Assembly: GCA_030682375.1 (NCBI GenBank)
Contig: JAUXOL010000013.1
Location: 62,001-126,000 of the forward strand
Direction: 5' to 3'
Length of the DNA: 64,000 nucleotides
From: Gallionella sp.
Lineage (GTDB): Bacteria; Pseudomonadota; Gammaproteobacteria; Burkholderiales; Gallionellaceae
The translations under genes and the position numbers were made by a program. Shown here in pieces: positions 16,531 to 28,517 of the stretch. Below the pieces are notes generated by a model. The model ran no database searches and was not told the origin of the DNA. It saw nothing but the letters and a program-made list of their open reading frames with translations. The stretch's first letter is position 1. Each line of letters starts with the position of its first letter.

Positions 16531-17320
16531 GGTAGTTCACACCTTCTTCGAACTTGACGTGGTTGCCCATACTTTGCAGGTAGGCAATCAGTGCATCCAT
16601 GTCGGTCTTGCCTTCCAGTTGCGCTGTCGCACCCGCGATGTACTCATCCGTATAGATGGTCTTCGGAATCGGGTTGAACGGCATGATGGTCAGCACTTCC
16701 ATGGTCTTGACCGTTTCCGCAACGTTGACTGGCTTGTTTTCCAGCCAGAAGTAGTTGGGCATAACGGACTCAGGCACCACTTCGCGAGGATACTTCAGAT
16801 GGCGACGATGCCACTCATCCGAATACTTGCCGCCTACGCGAGCCAGATCCGGACCGGTACGCTTGGAGCCCCACTGGTAAGTGTGATCGTACATGGACTC
16901 TTCTGCGATCGAGTAGTGACCGTAACGATCCTTCTCATCACGGAACGGACGGATCATCTGCGAATGGCACAGGAAGCAGCCTTCGCGGATGTAAACGTTG
17001 CGGCCAGCCAACTCCAGCGCCTTGTACGGACGTACGCCGTCGCCAGGTTGCCACTCGTCCAGCGTCTTGTGCTCGGAAACAGCCGGGTTCCAGACGATCT
17101 TGTCCATGGAGATGACATTACCGTTCTGGTCCTTGTGCTGTGTAGCGTTACACGTTGGATCGTTACCGCAATTCGCAGTATTCGGCAGATAGAACAACGG
17201 AACGATTTCCACGATACCGCCGATCGCCACGGCGAAAGCGGACATCACAAACATCAGGAGCGTGCTGCGTTCGATCTTGTCCTGAAATTTCGTCGAATAG
17301 ATTTTGTCGTGATCAGACAT
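16523..17320 (-). CDS. ccoO: cbb3 oxidase monoheme subunit CcoO
   Basis: The 265-residue protein has an N-terminal membrane helix (about residues 22-46) and one cytochrome c site (CFLCHSQMIRPF, ~residue 136). GNVISMDKIVWNPAVS and the PNYFWLENKP Met-ligand region are as expected of CcoO. The subunit carries electrons from CcoP to CcoN. It lies 10 nt after ccoN, with an AAGGAG-like site before its ATG. Confidence 0.96.
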   Translation of the reverse strand: MSDHDKIYSTKFQDKIERSTLLMFVMSAFAVAIGGIVEIVPLFYLPNTANCGNDPTCNATQHKDQNGNVISMDKIVWNPAVSEHKTLDEWQPGDGVRPYKALELAGRNVYIREGCFLCHSQMIRPFRDEKDRYGHYSIAEESMYDHTYQWGSKRTGPDLARVGGKYSDEWHRRHLKYPREVVPESVMPNYFWLENKPVNVAETVKTMEVLTIMPFNPIPKTIYTDEYIAGATAQLEGKTDMDALIAYLQSMGNHVKFEEGVNYRD

Positions 17321-17330
17321 GTTTCACTCC

Positions 17331-18764
17331 TTATGCATTAGCTGGAACAGCGTTGGCGCCGCGCGCGGCACTAGCCGTACGCACAGTCATCACGATGTTG
17401 TAGAGAGCAATCCAGGCACCCAGGTTGAAGATCGCGCCGCCGATTGCACGCATCGCGTAGTACGGATGCATTGCGGACACGGATTCAACGAAAGTGTAGG
17501 TCAGAGTGCCGTACTCGTCGTAGTCACGCCACATCAGACCCTGCATGATGCCGGAGACCCACATCGCCACGACGTAAACCACCGTGCCGATAGTAGCCAG
17601 CCAGAAGTGCACGTTAACCAGGCTCTCGGAGTACATCTTCTCTACGCCCCACAGCTTCTTCACCATGTGGTACATCGCGCCGTAGGCAACCATCGCCATC
17701 CAGCCCAATGCGCCGGAGTGCACGTGACCAACGGTCCAGTCGGTGTAGTGAGACAGAGCGTTAACGGTCTTGATGGACATCACCGGGCCTTCGAAGGTGG
17801 ACATCGCGTAAAACGCCAGAGCCACAACCAGGAAGCGCAGGATGTAGTCGGTACGCAGACGATCCCATGCGCCGGACAGAGTCATCATACCGTTCATCGC
17901 ACCACCCCAAGACGGGATGATCATAGCCAGAGAGACAGCGGCACCCAAGGAGCCGGTCCAGTCAGGCAATGCGGTGTACTGCAGATGGTGAGCGCCCAGC
18001 CAGACGTAGCCGAAGGTCAGCGCCCAGAAGTGCAGCACGGACAGACGATACGAGAACACGGGCTTGCCCACTTGCTTGGGCACGAAGTAGTACATGATGC
18101 CCAGGAAGCCGCCGGTCAGGTAGAAACCCACGGCGTTGTGACCCCACCACCACTGGATCATCGCGTCTTGCACGCCAGTGTAGATAGAGAAGGAGTTGGT
18201 CAAGCTGACCGGAATCGCCATGCTGTTCACAACGTGCAGATAGGTGATCATGATGATCATACCCATCGTGAACCAGTTGGACACATAGATGTGCGAGGTC
18301 TTGCGGATCGCCACGGTCATGATGTGATTCAGACCGAAGGACAACCAAACTACAGCGATCAGGATATCGATCGGCCATTCCAGTTCGGCGTATTCCTTAC
18401 CGGAAGTCATGCCCAGCGGCAGAGTAATCACAGCCAGCACGATGATCAGGTTCCAACCCCAGAAGGTGAACCATGCCAGCTTGTTGCTCCACAGCTTGGT
18501 CGAACCGGTGCGCTGCACCATGTAGAAACCGGTTGCCATCAACGCACAACCACCGAACGCAAAAATCACCGCATTGGTATGCAGCGGACGCAGACGACCG
18601 AAAGTGATTTCGGCGATGTCGAAGTTCAAGAACGGCCACGCCAATTCGGATGCCACATACACACCGATCAGCGTACCTACTACAGCGTAGATAGCGGCCG
18701 CGATAGTGAACCATCGCACCACTTCCATGTCGTACTTTACTGGTGTCGCTTGAGTTGCTTCCAC
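17331..18764 (-). CDS. ccoN: cbb3 oxidase catalytic subunit CcoN
   Basis: This is the haem-copper catalytic subunit. Recognisable are [18 protein letters not shown], the long run of membrane helices, and [10 protein letters not shown] near the end. I use GTG 18764 (477 aa, usual CcoN length) because GGGGAGGAG lies 5-6 nt upstream. The same frame continues to an ATG at 18869, which would add 35 residues including a hydrophobic stretch ([19 protein letters not shown]), so a longer form cannot be excluded. It heads the operon ccoN-O-Q-P plus small peptide. Codon use is strongly biased, which fits high expression. Confidence 0.94.
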   Translation of the reverse strand: MEATQATPVKYDMEVVRWFTIAAAIYAVVGTLIGVYVASELAWPFLNFDIAEITFGRLRPLHTNAVIFAFGGCALMATGFYMVQRTGSTKLWSNKLAWFTFWGWNLIIVLAVITLPLGMTSGKEYAELEWPIDILIAVVWLSFGLNHIMTVAIRKTSHIYVSNWFTMGMIIMITYLHVVNSMAIPVSLTNSFSIYTGVQDAMIQWWWGHNAVGFYLTGGFLGIMYYFVPKQVGKPVFSYRLSVLHFWALTFGYVWLGAHHLQYTALPDWTGSLGAAVSLAMIIPSWGGAMNGMMTLSGAWDRLRTDYILRFLVVALAFYAMSTFEGPVMSIKTVNALSHYTDWTVGHVHSGALGWMAMVAYGAMYHMVKKLWGVEKMYSESLVNVHFWLATIGTVVYVVAMWVSGIMQGLMWRDYDEYGTLTYTFVESVSAMHPYYAMRAIGGAIFNLGAWIALYNIVMTVRTASAARGANAVPANA

Positions 18765-18843
18765 AGTATCTCCTCCCCAGAGAAAAGTTAAAAACAATAT
18801 GCCACCCGCCAGATACAGCCAGACGAACGGCACATTTCTACTT

Positions 18844-18861
18844 GCAGCTTTGTAAAGCTGC
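18844..18861. promoter_or_regulatory. Palindrome upstream of ccoN
   Basis: GCAGCTTT-GT-AAAGCTGC lies 80-97 nt before the GTG start of ccoN. A second perfect palindrome, GGGATTAAAATCCC, lies at 18939-18952. Either may be an operator. No consensus FNR box (TTGAT-N4-ATCAA) was found in 18765-19117, which otherwise holds nothing I can identify. Confidence 0.3.
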
Positions 18862-19111
18862 GCAATCATGGCATACCAGTCATAGGGGCGTAAAGAGGAA
18901 AATCGGGCTTATTCCCTACATTCCCGCCTCGTTCACTCGGGATTAAAATCCCTTGCAGCACGAGGTCGGCGAGCAGCGTTCGAATAAACTCTTTACGAAT
19001 CAACCCGGAATGCCGATACCGATATTTATGGCGAACAAAACGACGAAGACCCAACCCGCAACATGACTTTGCGAACTGTCGTCGCGTCTCGCGTCGACTT
19101 CACGCGCAACA

Positions 19112-19141
19112 AATAAAAAACCGCCCACGAGGGGCGGTTTT
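19112..19141 (-). terminator. Intrinsic terminator of the tRNA-Ser gene
   Basis: The stem AAAACCGCCC / GGGCGGTTTT has a short loop and is followed on the minus strand by a T-rich run (TTTTTTATTT including the stem end). It lies just behind the tRNA. Confidence 0.8.
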
Positions 19142-19146
19142 GTATT

Positions 19147-19237
<91 letters not shown>

Positions 19238-19307
19238 AGATGACGCTTGCCGCTTTCGCCTGTCATACCAGCGACTTCTTCGGCATGAGCGATAAACAGC
19301 GGCGCGC

Positions 19308-19316
19308 ATTCTATCA
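19308..19316 (-). promoter_or_regulatory. Probable extended -10 of the tRNA-Ser promoter
   Basis: On the minus strand TGATAGAAT is followed by the GC-rich stretch GCGCGCC. It lies ~70 nt upstream of the tRNA. The same TAGAATGCGCGCC string occurs in the rplM promoter. The -35 region is poor (TGCACC). Confidence 0.45.
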
Positions 19317-19346
19317 GCATCCGGCGATTTGGTGCAGAATGTTGGC

Positions 19347-20728
19347 ATGCACAGCAAACCCGGATATTTTCGAATCGCTCTGTTCAGCCTGTGTCTGCTG
19401 CTGGCCGCGTGCGACCAGCGTTTACCGGAATGGCGCAACGGCAAGCTGGTCGTGATCGTCCCCGAAAGCTCATGGGGCGCCAGGGCCGAGTTCGAACGCG
19501 AGTTGGTGCAGCTCTTCGCCGAACATCTGCACAGTTCCGTGGAACTGATCCCCAGCCCGCAAGACAAGATCGACCGTTCGCTGCGCCGTCATCATGCCCA
19601 CTTCGCCGCCGCGTCGCTGCGCAGCGAGGTCAACATCCACTCCCTGCATTTCGGCCCGAGCTACCAGACCGTGCGCGAACAAGTGATCTGCGGACGCAAC
19701 ATCAGGCTACCCAGAAAGATCGCCGACCTGGCCGACAAAAGCCTGGCTGTCGTGGCCGGCTCGGCGCAGGAAACGGCCTTGCGCGAGTTGCGGGGCAGGT
19801 CACCGGAACTGCAATGGGAATCTCGTCCTGGGCTGTCTGCCATCGAATTGCTGCAGGAGGTGGCCAACGGCACCGCAGACTGCGCCGTAGCCAACGAACT
19901 GCAGGTCGCCGATGCGCGCAACTACCACGCCAACCTCGTGGCAGCCTTCGACATCGGCAGCCCATCCAGACTCGCCTGGGCCTTCTCCCGCGACGTCGAC
20001 CCGAACCTGCTGAGGGAAGCGAAAGCATTCTTCGCACGCATCCAGCAGGACGGCACGCTGAACCGCCTGCTGGATCGCTACTACGGCCACCGCAACCGCC
20101 TGAAGGCGCTCGATGCGGCCGCCTTCGTCGCCAGCACCGAGCGCGATCTGCCGGAATACCGCCCCTTGTTCCAGGAGGCCGCCGACCTGACCGGCGCGGA
20201 CTGGAGGCTGCTCGCCGCACTGGCCTATCAGGAGTCGCAATGGGACCCGCTCGCCACCTCCTACACCAACGTGCGCGGCATGATGATGCTGACCGAGGAC
20301 ACCGCCGACCGCATGGGCGTGAAGAACCGGCTCGATCCGCGCGAAAGCATCCTCGCCGGCGCGAAGTATCTGGCGCTGCTCAGGGATCAGCTGCCCGACC
20401 GCATCCCCGAACCGGACCGCACCTGGCTGGCGCTGGCCGCTTACAACCAGGGCTACGGCCACTTGGAAGACGCGCGCATCCTGACGACGCGGAACGGCGG
20501 CAATCCGGACAGCTGGACCGACGTCAAGAAATGGATGCCGCTGTTGAACCAGCCCGGCTATTACGAAACGCTGAAACACGGCTATGCGCGCGGCGGCGAG
20601 GCGGTGATCCTGGTGGAGAGCATACGCAGCTATTACGACATGCTGAAAAGGCTGGATTCCGAATATGTCTCGGCCGAGACGGAGTCGATCTCGTATCGCC
20701 TGATCGAGCCGATCAAGCGCCTGCTGCG

Positions 20729-20732
<4 letters not shown>
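19347..20732 (+). CDS. mltF: Membrane-bound lytic transglycosylase MltF
   Basis: This 461-residue lipoprotein has the signal MHSKPGYFRIAL...LLLAAC, with the acylated Cys near residue 22. Residues ~35-255 form a periplasmic solute-binding domain (SBP type 3) and ~270-430 a lytic transglycosylase domain with catalytic Glu in LAYQESQWDP, plus NVRGMMMLT and AAYNQGYGHLEDA. MltF cleaves peptidoglycan. ATG 19347 gives the correct signal; the frame begins at TTG 19329. It is divergent from the tRNA gene and overlaps the convergent channel gene by 4 nt. Confidence 0.92.
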
Positions 20733-22914
<2,182 letters not shown>

Positions 22915-22935
22915 TTACCGAAAATTATTCAAAGA

Positions 22936-24633
22936 TTATGCAGCCTGCGCCCTGACCAGAAACGGCCCCAGCACCAGCGCATCCAGCCCGGCGGCCTGGT
23001 ACGCGCGTATCGCGTCCTCCGCGGTGCGCACGATGGGCTCCTCGTGCATGTTGAAGCTGGTGTTGATCACGCTCGCGACGCCGGTGGCGGCGTGGTATTC
23101 CTTCAGGATGTCGTAGTAGCCCGGATTGTCCTCGCAGCGGATCACCTGCGGGCGTGCGGTGCCATCCACATGCACCGCGGCCGGGATGGCTTTCTTCGCG
23201 ACATCGGACGCGTCGCAGGTGATGGTCATGAAACGTGCGGCGATCTGATCTTCGTCCCAGCTGGGGAAATATTCCTTCGCATATTCCTGCAGGATCACCG
23301 GCGCGAACGGCATGAATTCGGTACGCGCGAACTTCTTGTTCAGCCACTGGTTGATGCTGGGGTCGTGGCAGGGCGCCATCACGGTGCGGTTGCCCAACGC
23401 GCGCGGGCCGTATTCCATCTTGCCGTCAGCGCGCGCGACCACCTTGCCGTCGGCAAGCAATCGCCCAACCGCCTGCGCAAGGTTCTCCGGCTCCTCGTAC
23501 GCGACGCCGAGCTTCTGCAACGCAGCCAGCGCATTCTCGCGATCGATCTCGGTGCCCAGATAGACCGGCGCCAGTTCCGGACGCAGACCGCCCTTCAGTC
23601 GCGAATACACCTCGAACGCCGCACCGGTCGCCAGGCCGCCGTCGCCCATGTTCGGATGGACATAGATGTTCTCGACGCCGGGCAGCGCGAGGATGCGCTG
23701 GTTCAGTTTCACGTTGGAGAACACGCCGCCGGCCAGCGCCAGCTTGGCGACCTTCAGCGTCTCGACCTGCTGCTGCACCCACTCGCAGATCATCTTTTCG
23801 GTATAGGCCTGCAAGCCTGCGGCGATGTCTTCGCGCGACAACTCGCCGCACAACTCCGCGACCACTTCGCAGCCCATAGGCGACACCGGACGCAGCGGCA
23901 CGCGCGTCAGCCGCGCGTCGAACAGCGCATCCCAGTTCGATGCATCGGTATGCGCCAGCAAGCGCGACAGGAAGGGTTTCGGATTGCCGAATGCCGCCAG
24001 CCCGAGCACCTTGCCCTCGTGCCGTCCGGCGATGAAGCCTAGATGATGGGTGACCGCGGAATAGAGCAAGCCGATGCTGTTCAGATAGGACAGGTGCGCG
24101 ACCTCGCGCATCTTGCCGTTCTCGCCGACCCACACCGAGCCCCAGGAAAAATCGCCCGCGCCGTCCAGCGTGATCACGCCGACGCGCTCGTCGCCGAACG
24201 GGCTCGCGTAATAAGCTGACGCGGCATGCGCCTCGTGGTGTTCGACCGCATGGAAGGGTTTGTCGGCGAGCAGACCTTCAGGCTTGCGGCGCGGACGCAG
24301 CACGCGCACATAGCGTTCGAACTGGTGCTTCCAGTAGAACTTGCGCAGCTCAGCATCCTGCTTGCCGAGCAGCCCGATGCGCGCGAAAAGTTTATCCAGA
24401 TAAGGCTTCTGCTCGCGACGCCCCAGGCCGGCCTGCGCGACGACGTCGACGTCCTGCTCGCTCACGCCGGCGATTGCCAGCACCTCGGCTATCGCGCCCG
24501 CCGGATAGGCGTTGTCGCCCTTGATTCTGGAGATGCGCTCCTCCTCCACCGAGGCAATCAGCTTGCCGTCGATCAGGATGGAGGCGGCGGAATTGTGTTC
24601 GCGCCGGTTGCCGTTGATGCCGAGTATGATCAT
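22936..24633 (-). CDS. Carbamoyltransferase (NodU/CmcH family)
   Basis: The 565-residue protein has the N-terminal ASKHA-like Kae1 domain (ILGINGN, HHEAHAASAYYAS, ITLDGAGDF) that makes carbamoyl-adenylate. The C-terminal transfer domain has MEYGPRALGNRTVMAP and FAPVIL. Family members O-carbamoylate sugars, nodulation factors or antibiotics. The substrate here is not evident; no glycosyltransferase or biosynthetic cluster is nearby, so a surface glycan is only a guess. It is inserted between rarA (29 nt) and serS (36 nt), which are adjacent in E. coli. Confidence 0.88.
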   Translation of the reverse strand: MIILGINGNRREHNSAASILIDGKLIASVEEERISRIKGDNAYPAGAIAEVLAIAGVSEQDVDVVAQAGLGRREQKPYLDKLFARIGLLGKQDAELRKFYWKHQFERYVRVLRPRRKPEGLLADKPFHAVEHHEAHAASAYYASPFGDERVGVITLDGAGDFSWGSVWVGENGKMREVAHLSYLNSIGLLYSAVTHHLGFIAGRHEGKVLGLAAFGNPKPFLSRLLAHTDASNWDALFDARLTRVPLRPVSPMGCEVVAELCGELSREDIAAGLQAYTEKMICEWVQQQVETLKVAKLALAGGVFSNVKLNQRILALPGVENIYVHPNMGDGGLATGAAFEVYSRLKGGLRPELAPVYLGTEIDRENALAALQKLGVAYEEPENLAQAVGRLLADGKVVARADGKMEYGPRALGNRTVMAPCHDPSINQWLNKKFARTEFMPFAPVILQEYAKEYFPSWDEDQIAARFMTITCDASDVAKKAIPAAVHVDGTARPQVIRCEDNPGYYDILKEYHAATGVASVINTSFNMHEEPIVRTAEDAIRAYQAAGLDALVLGPFLVRAQAA

Positions 24634-24662
24634 AAAAAGTCCGTCAAGAATTTTGCTGCGCG

Positions 24663-25982
24663 CTAGTTATCGCGCTTTTTCCGAGCCGCCGCATCGAGTG
24701 CTTTCAGATGCGCCAGCTTTTCCGATATTTTTGCTTCCAGGCCGCGATTTACCGGTTCGTAGAAATTCACTTCGGGCATCCCGTCCGGGAAATAATTTTC
24801 GCCCGCCGCATAACCGCCCGCCTCGTCGTGCGCATAGCGATAGTCGCGGCCGTAATCGAGCTGTTTCATCAGCTTGGTCGGCGCGTTGCGCAGATGCAGC
24901 GGCACTTCGCGCGAACCGTCCTGTTTGACGAAAGCGCGGGCGGCATTATACGCGACGTACCCGGCGTTCGACTTCGCCGCGACCGCCAGATACAGCACCG
25001 CCTGCGCCAGCGCCAGCTCGCCCTCCGGCGAGCCCAGGCGCTCATAGGTCGCGGCGGCATCGTTGCACAACTGGATCGCACGCGGATCGGCGAGACCGAT
25101 GTCTTCCCAGGCCATGCGCACGATGCGGCGCGAGAGGTAGCGCGGGTCCGCGCCGCCGTCGAGCATGCGCACCAGCCAGTACACGGCAGCATCGGGATTG
25201 GAACCGCGCACCGACTTGTGCAGCGCGGAGATCTGATCGTAGAACGCCTCGCCGCCCTTGTCGAAACGGCGCATCTTCTGCGCCAGCGTGGCGTCGAGGA
25301 ACTGGGTGTCAACCTTGCCCAACTTCGCGGCGTTGGCGGCAGTCTGCAATTGCTCCAGCACATTCAGCAGACGCCGCGCATCGCCGTCGGCATAACCGAT
25401 CACGCGCTCCTGCGCCGCCGCATCGAACTCCAGTCCCTGCAGCGCGACCTGCTGCGCGCGCTCGAACAGCTGCCCCATCTCGGCTTCCGACAGCGATTGC
25501 AGTACATACACCTGCGCCCGCGACAGCAGCGCGTTGTTCAATTCGAATGACGGATTCTCGGTGGTCGCGCCGATGAAGGTGACCAGCCCCTGCTCCACGT
25601 AGGGCAGGAACGCGTCCTGCTGCGACTTGTTGAAGCGGTGCACTTCGTCGACGAACAGTATCGTGTGGCGGCCGCTCTGCTGCAGCGTCAACTCGGCCTG
25701 CGCGATGGCCTCGCGGATGTCCTTCACGCCGGACAGCACCGCCGATAGCGGCACGAACTCGGCATCGAACGCCGATGCCATCAAGCGCGCCAGCGTGGTC
25801 TTGCCCACGCCCGGCGGCCCCCACAAGATCATTGAATGCAGCTTGCCGGACTGGAACGCGAGCCGCAGCGGCTTGCCCTCGCCCAGCAGGTGCGATTGGC
25901 CGATCACCTCGTCGATGTGCTGCGGACGCAAGCGCTCGGCAAGGGGGGCGGCGGGCTGGTTAAGGGCGAATAGATCAGTCAT
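24663..25982 (-). CDS. rarA: Replication-associated recombination protein RarA (MgsA)
   Basis: This is a 439-residue AAA+ ATPase with Walker A GPPGVGKTTLARL, Walker B LFVDEVHRFNKSQQDAFLP, sensor TTENPSFELNNALLSR, and the C-terminal MgsA tetramerisation region (KSNAGYVAYNAA, LRNAPTKLMKQL). RarA acts at stalled replication forks with RecA and SSB. It is normal in length and in the expected position near lolA and ftsK. Confidence 0.95.
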   Translation of the reverse strand: MTDLFALNQPAAPLAERLRPQHIDEVIGQSHLLGEGKPLRLAFQSGKLHSMILWGPPGVGKTTLARLMASAFDAEFVPLSAVLSGVKDIREAIAQAELTLQQSGRHTILFVDEVHRFNKSQQDAFLPYVEQGLVTFIGATTENPSFELNNALLSRAQVYVLQSLSEAEMGQLFERAQQVALQGLEFDAAAQERVIGYADGDARRLLNVLEQLQTAANAAKLGKVDTQFLDATLAQKMRRFDKGGEAFYDQISALHKSVRGSNPDAAVYWLVRMLDGGADPRYLSRRIVRMAWEDIGLADPRAIQLCNDAAATYERLGSPEGELALAQAVLYLAVAAKSNAGYVAYNAARAFVKQDGSREVPLHLRNAPTKLMKQLDYGRDYRYAHDEAGGYAAGENYFPDGMPEVNFYEPVNRGLEAKISEKLAHLKALDAAARKKRDN

Positions 25983-26047
25983 TATCAGTTACGCAAATCG
26001 CAGATCCGGGGAGGAATTACTCCTACTTTCCGCATTCAAAAAATCCA

Positions 26048-27763
26048 TCAGGAAAGCTGATCAATACGCCAAATGGAAGTTGCCACCTTGGCAAGATATT
26101 TCTGCCTTGCCTCAATACGTGCAGGAGTCCAGTCAGCATTTTCTTCCGCCAGCTTTTTGGTTAATTCAAATGCGCTGACTTGCAAAACTGGCCGCTTGAC
26201 GGCATAGGCCGCGTTGGCAATATCTTTGTTAGCCCCTTTTGCGAGCAGCGCCATGTTGCCGATGCGGTAAACCATGGATTCCACCTCCTCATCGGAAAAC
26301 ATATCCCATCCGTTTTCCGGGTTTTGCGGCAACACGTGCTCGATATTAAAGGTATCGCTCTCGAAATCGTAATCATGCCCGCCATGTTGCCGCTCGATTT
26401 CACAAAGAATGTAACGCACGATGCGGTTATTTCGGGAGTCGGTCGTACGGATAATTTTATCGGCAAAAGTGGCCTTGAAAGCCTCGTCGCCCGGATAAAT
26501 CTCCCGCAATGATTCGATCACCTGAGCCGCACCGACAGCGCTCTCTCGGTTGATTTCCTGGGCAGCGGCATAGTATTCCCGTTCCTGCTCGTTGGTCGGC
26601 AGATTACCGATCACGTTATAGCGGAAAGCGATCATCACACAGGCGCGCAGAACAGCGACAAACTGCTCCTTGGGCAATGCGCGATTCGCCGCCATAACCA
26701 GAGGAAACGGCTGGCGCACCCGGAACATTTGCAACAGTTTTGCGTAGTTTCTCTGCGTGCCATCCCAATGCGAAGCTTCGGGATTGGTCAACGCCAGATA
26801 GGTGTCCATATCCTCTTCCATACCCCGCAACAATTCAAAGACCGCAGCCCTGTCGCTCACTTTATTGCGGATAGTTTTAAACAGGTCGGATTGACGCACG
26901 AAGGTATTGCGGCTATTCCAGTGACTGCGCAAAAAATCCGGGAAGCTCTCCGAACCCAAACGGGTGACCATGGATTCCCAACGATCTTCCAGCACATTCA
27001 TTTCGTTGGGATGCTCATTTTGCTTGTGCAATACCGAAAACAGATAATTCTTGAGCAAGTCCGTCGAAGACAGCCGCACGCCCCGCGCATTCAGTGTTTC
27101 AAAAACTTTATAAGCATTTAGCTCATCGGTCACGTTGATGACGGTAAAAAACAGGCGGTCGCTCATCGTTTCAACCAAGCTGGCCAACACCACGCCTTCA
27201 TCGCCATCCTGTTTTTTCGCATAGTCGCGAACGCGCTTTTCATACCACTCGAAAGCCTTGCGCAAACCATGCTCCGAGGCGCGAAAACCCCGCACGGGCA
27301 AGTGCCCGAGTGGAACAAGGTAGGTTTGAAAATAGCTGTCGTTGTTGCGGTTAAGCGTCAGCTTGCTGCGGGTAAGCAAAGTAACAGGATCAAGGTAACC
27401 GACATAAGTGTTGCGAATTTGCTCCAGCCTCTGTTTGTTTTGCTCGGGATTCTTACCTTCCGCGACCAGACGATCGAGATTTTTGAGTACTGAAAGAACA
27501 ATTAAACTAAGCGTAGTCAGCCGCTGCTGCCCATCAATGACATCGAAACATTTTTCGTCCTGCGATTGCAATACAAGATAGCCCATATAGTGGGCAGGCT
27601 CTCCGCCTTCTTGAATTGTACCCAGAATATCCGACCACAAATCTTCCCACTCCTCACCCGTCCAACTGTAATCACGCTGGAAACGCGGAATTTGATAGGT
27701 TAGTCCGTTCCCTATCAGTTTTCGGTAGGTATTATTTTCGGTCTTGAAATTAGTAGCCGACAT
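26048..27763 (-). CDS. DUF262-DUF1524 protein, GmrSD-like type IV restriction endonuclease
   Basis: The 571-residue single chain has the DUF262 half first: IPRFQRDYSW near residue 24 and DVIDGQQRLTTL near 75, the DGQQR nucleotide-handling motif. The DUF1524 half follows, with the HNH-type site FNIEHVLPQNPE near residue 470 and the Asn-containing GNMALLAKGANKD. The GmrSD family cleaves modified (for example glucosylated) phage DNA. The DNA is more AT-rich than lolA and rarA on either side, and the gene interrupts the lolA-rarA order, pointing to acquisition as a single-gene defence island. There is no methylase or partner gene nearby. Confidence 0.85.
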   Translation of the reverse strand: MSATNFKTENNTYRKLIGNGLTYQIPRFQRDYSWTGEEWEDLWSDILGTIQEGGEPAHYMGYLVLQSQDEKCFDVIDGQQRLTTLSLIVLSVLKNLDRLVAEGKNPEQNKQRLEQIRNTYVGYLDPVTLLTRSKLTLNRNNDSYFQTYLVPLGHLPVRGFRASEHGLRKAFEWYEKRVRDYAKKQDGDEGVVLASLVETMSDRLFFTVINVTDELNAYKVFETLNARGVRLSSTDLLKNYLFSVLHKQNEHPNEMNVLEDRWESMVTRLGSESFPDFLRSHWNSRNTFVRQSDLFKTIRNKVSDRAAVFELLRGMEEDMDTYLALTNPEASHWDGTQRNYAKLLQMFRVRQPFPLVMAANRALPKEQFVAVLRACVMIAFRYNVIGNLPTNEQEREYYAAAQEINRESAVGAAQVIESLREIYPGDEAFKATFADKIIRTTDSRNNRIVRYILCEIERQHGGHDYDFESDTFNIEHVLPQNPENGWDMFSDEEVESMVYRIGNMALLAKGANKDIANAAYAVKRPVLQVSAFELTKKLAEENADWTPARIEARQKYLAKVATSIWRIDQLS

Positions 27764-27809
27764 AATTCACTCCTTCGCGTATTCGATCTGCATTATTCAT
27801 GCACTTTCA

Positions 27810-28427
27810 TCACTCGCTCAGCACATCCGCGCCCTTGGGCGGCACGAACTTGAACAGGGAGGGGGACAACGACGGATTACACTTCAGGCCGGAGAATCGC
27901 AGCACGGTCTTGTGGCCGAACTGATCGTTCAGTTCCATGATGACCAGATTCGACTGCGCATCGAACGCCATCAGGATGCCATTGAAGCTGCTGTCCTGCG
28001 CCTTGGGCGTGGCCCGCAGCCAGTCCAGTCCGTCCTGAGTACCGCTCTCCTTGAGCGTAAAACCGCGCTCGATCTCGTTGCTGCCGGACAACAACGCCGC
28101 CGGGCTGCTGCCCAGCGCGGCATCCAGCTTGCGCACCGTGACCTGGTTCAGGTCGGCGTCGTACAGCCAGAACTTCGCGCCGTCGCCGACGATGAGCTGC
28201 TCGTAAGGTTTTTGGTAGGTCCAGCGGAACTTGCCGGGACGCACGAACTGCATCGTGCCGGACGCGCTCTGGATGCGCTTGCCGCTCTGATCCAGCACCA
28301 CCTGGGTGAAGTTCGCCTGCGCGGAACGCGTAGCGGCGATGAATTCCTTGAGCTTGGCTATACCGCCGGCATGAGCGGTAGCGGCACACAAGAGAATCGA
28401 GAGTCCGAGTAACAGTTTTTTATGCAT
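27810..28427 (-). CDS. lolA: Outer-membrane lipoprotein carrier protein LolA
   Basis: This 205-residue periplasmic chaperone carries lipoproteins from LolCDE to LolB. The signal peptide MHKKLLLGLSILLCAATAHA is clear. The pattern ANFTQVVLDQSGK, GTMQFVRPGKFRWTYQKPYEQ and KFWLYDADLNQVTV is typical of LolA. It lies 90 nt after ftsK, as in E. coli. Confidence 0.95.
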   Translation of the reverse strand: MHKKLLLGLSILLCAATAHAGGIAKLKEFIAATRSAQANFTQVVLDQSGKRIQSASGTMQFVRPGKFRWTYQKPYEQLIVGDGAKFWLYDADLNQVTVRKLDAALGSSPAALLSGSNEIERGFTLKESGTQDGLDWLRATPKAQDSSFNGILMAFDAQSNLVIMELNDQFGHKTVLRFSGLKCNPSLSPSLFKFVPPKGADVLSE

Positions 28428-28517
28428 GCTCTATATCCGGGTTGGGGAAGGGAGAAGATGAAAGGGAGAAGGGTAAAAACCGTGCGCACCGCGCAGCCAC
28501 CCTTCCCCCTTATCCCT

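Noticed and set aside
18989-19003. FNR-like half site TTGAT upstream of ccoN
   Set aside because: The second half (AAAGA instead of ATCAA) does not match and the distance to ccoN is over 200 nt.
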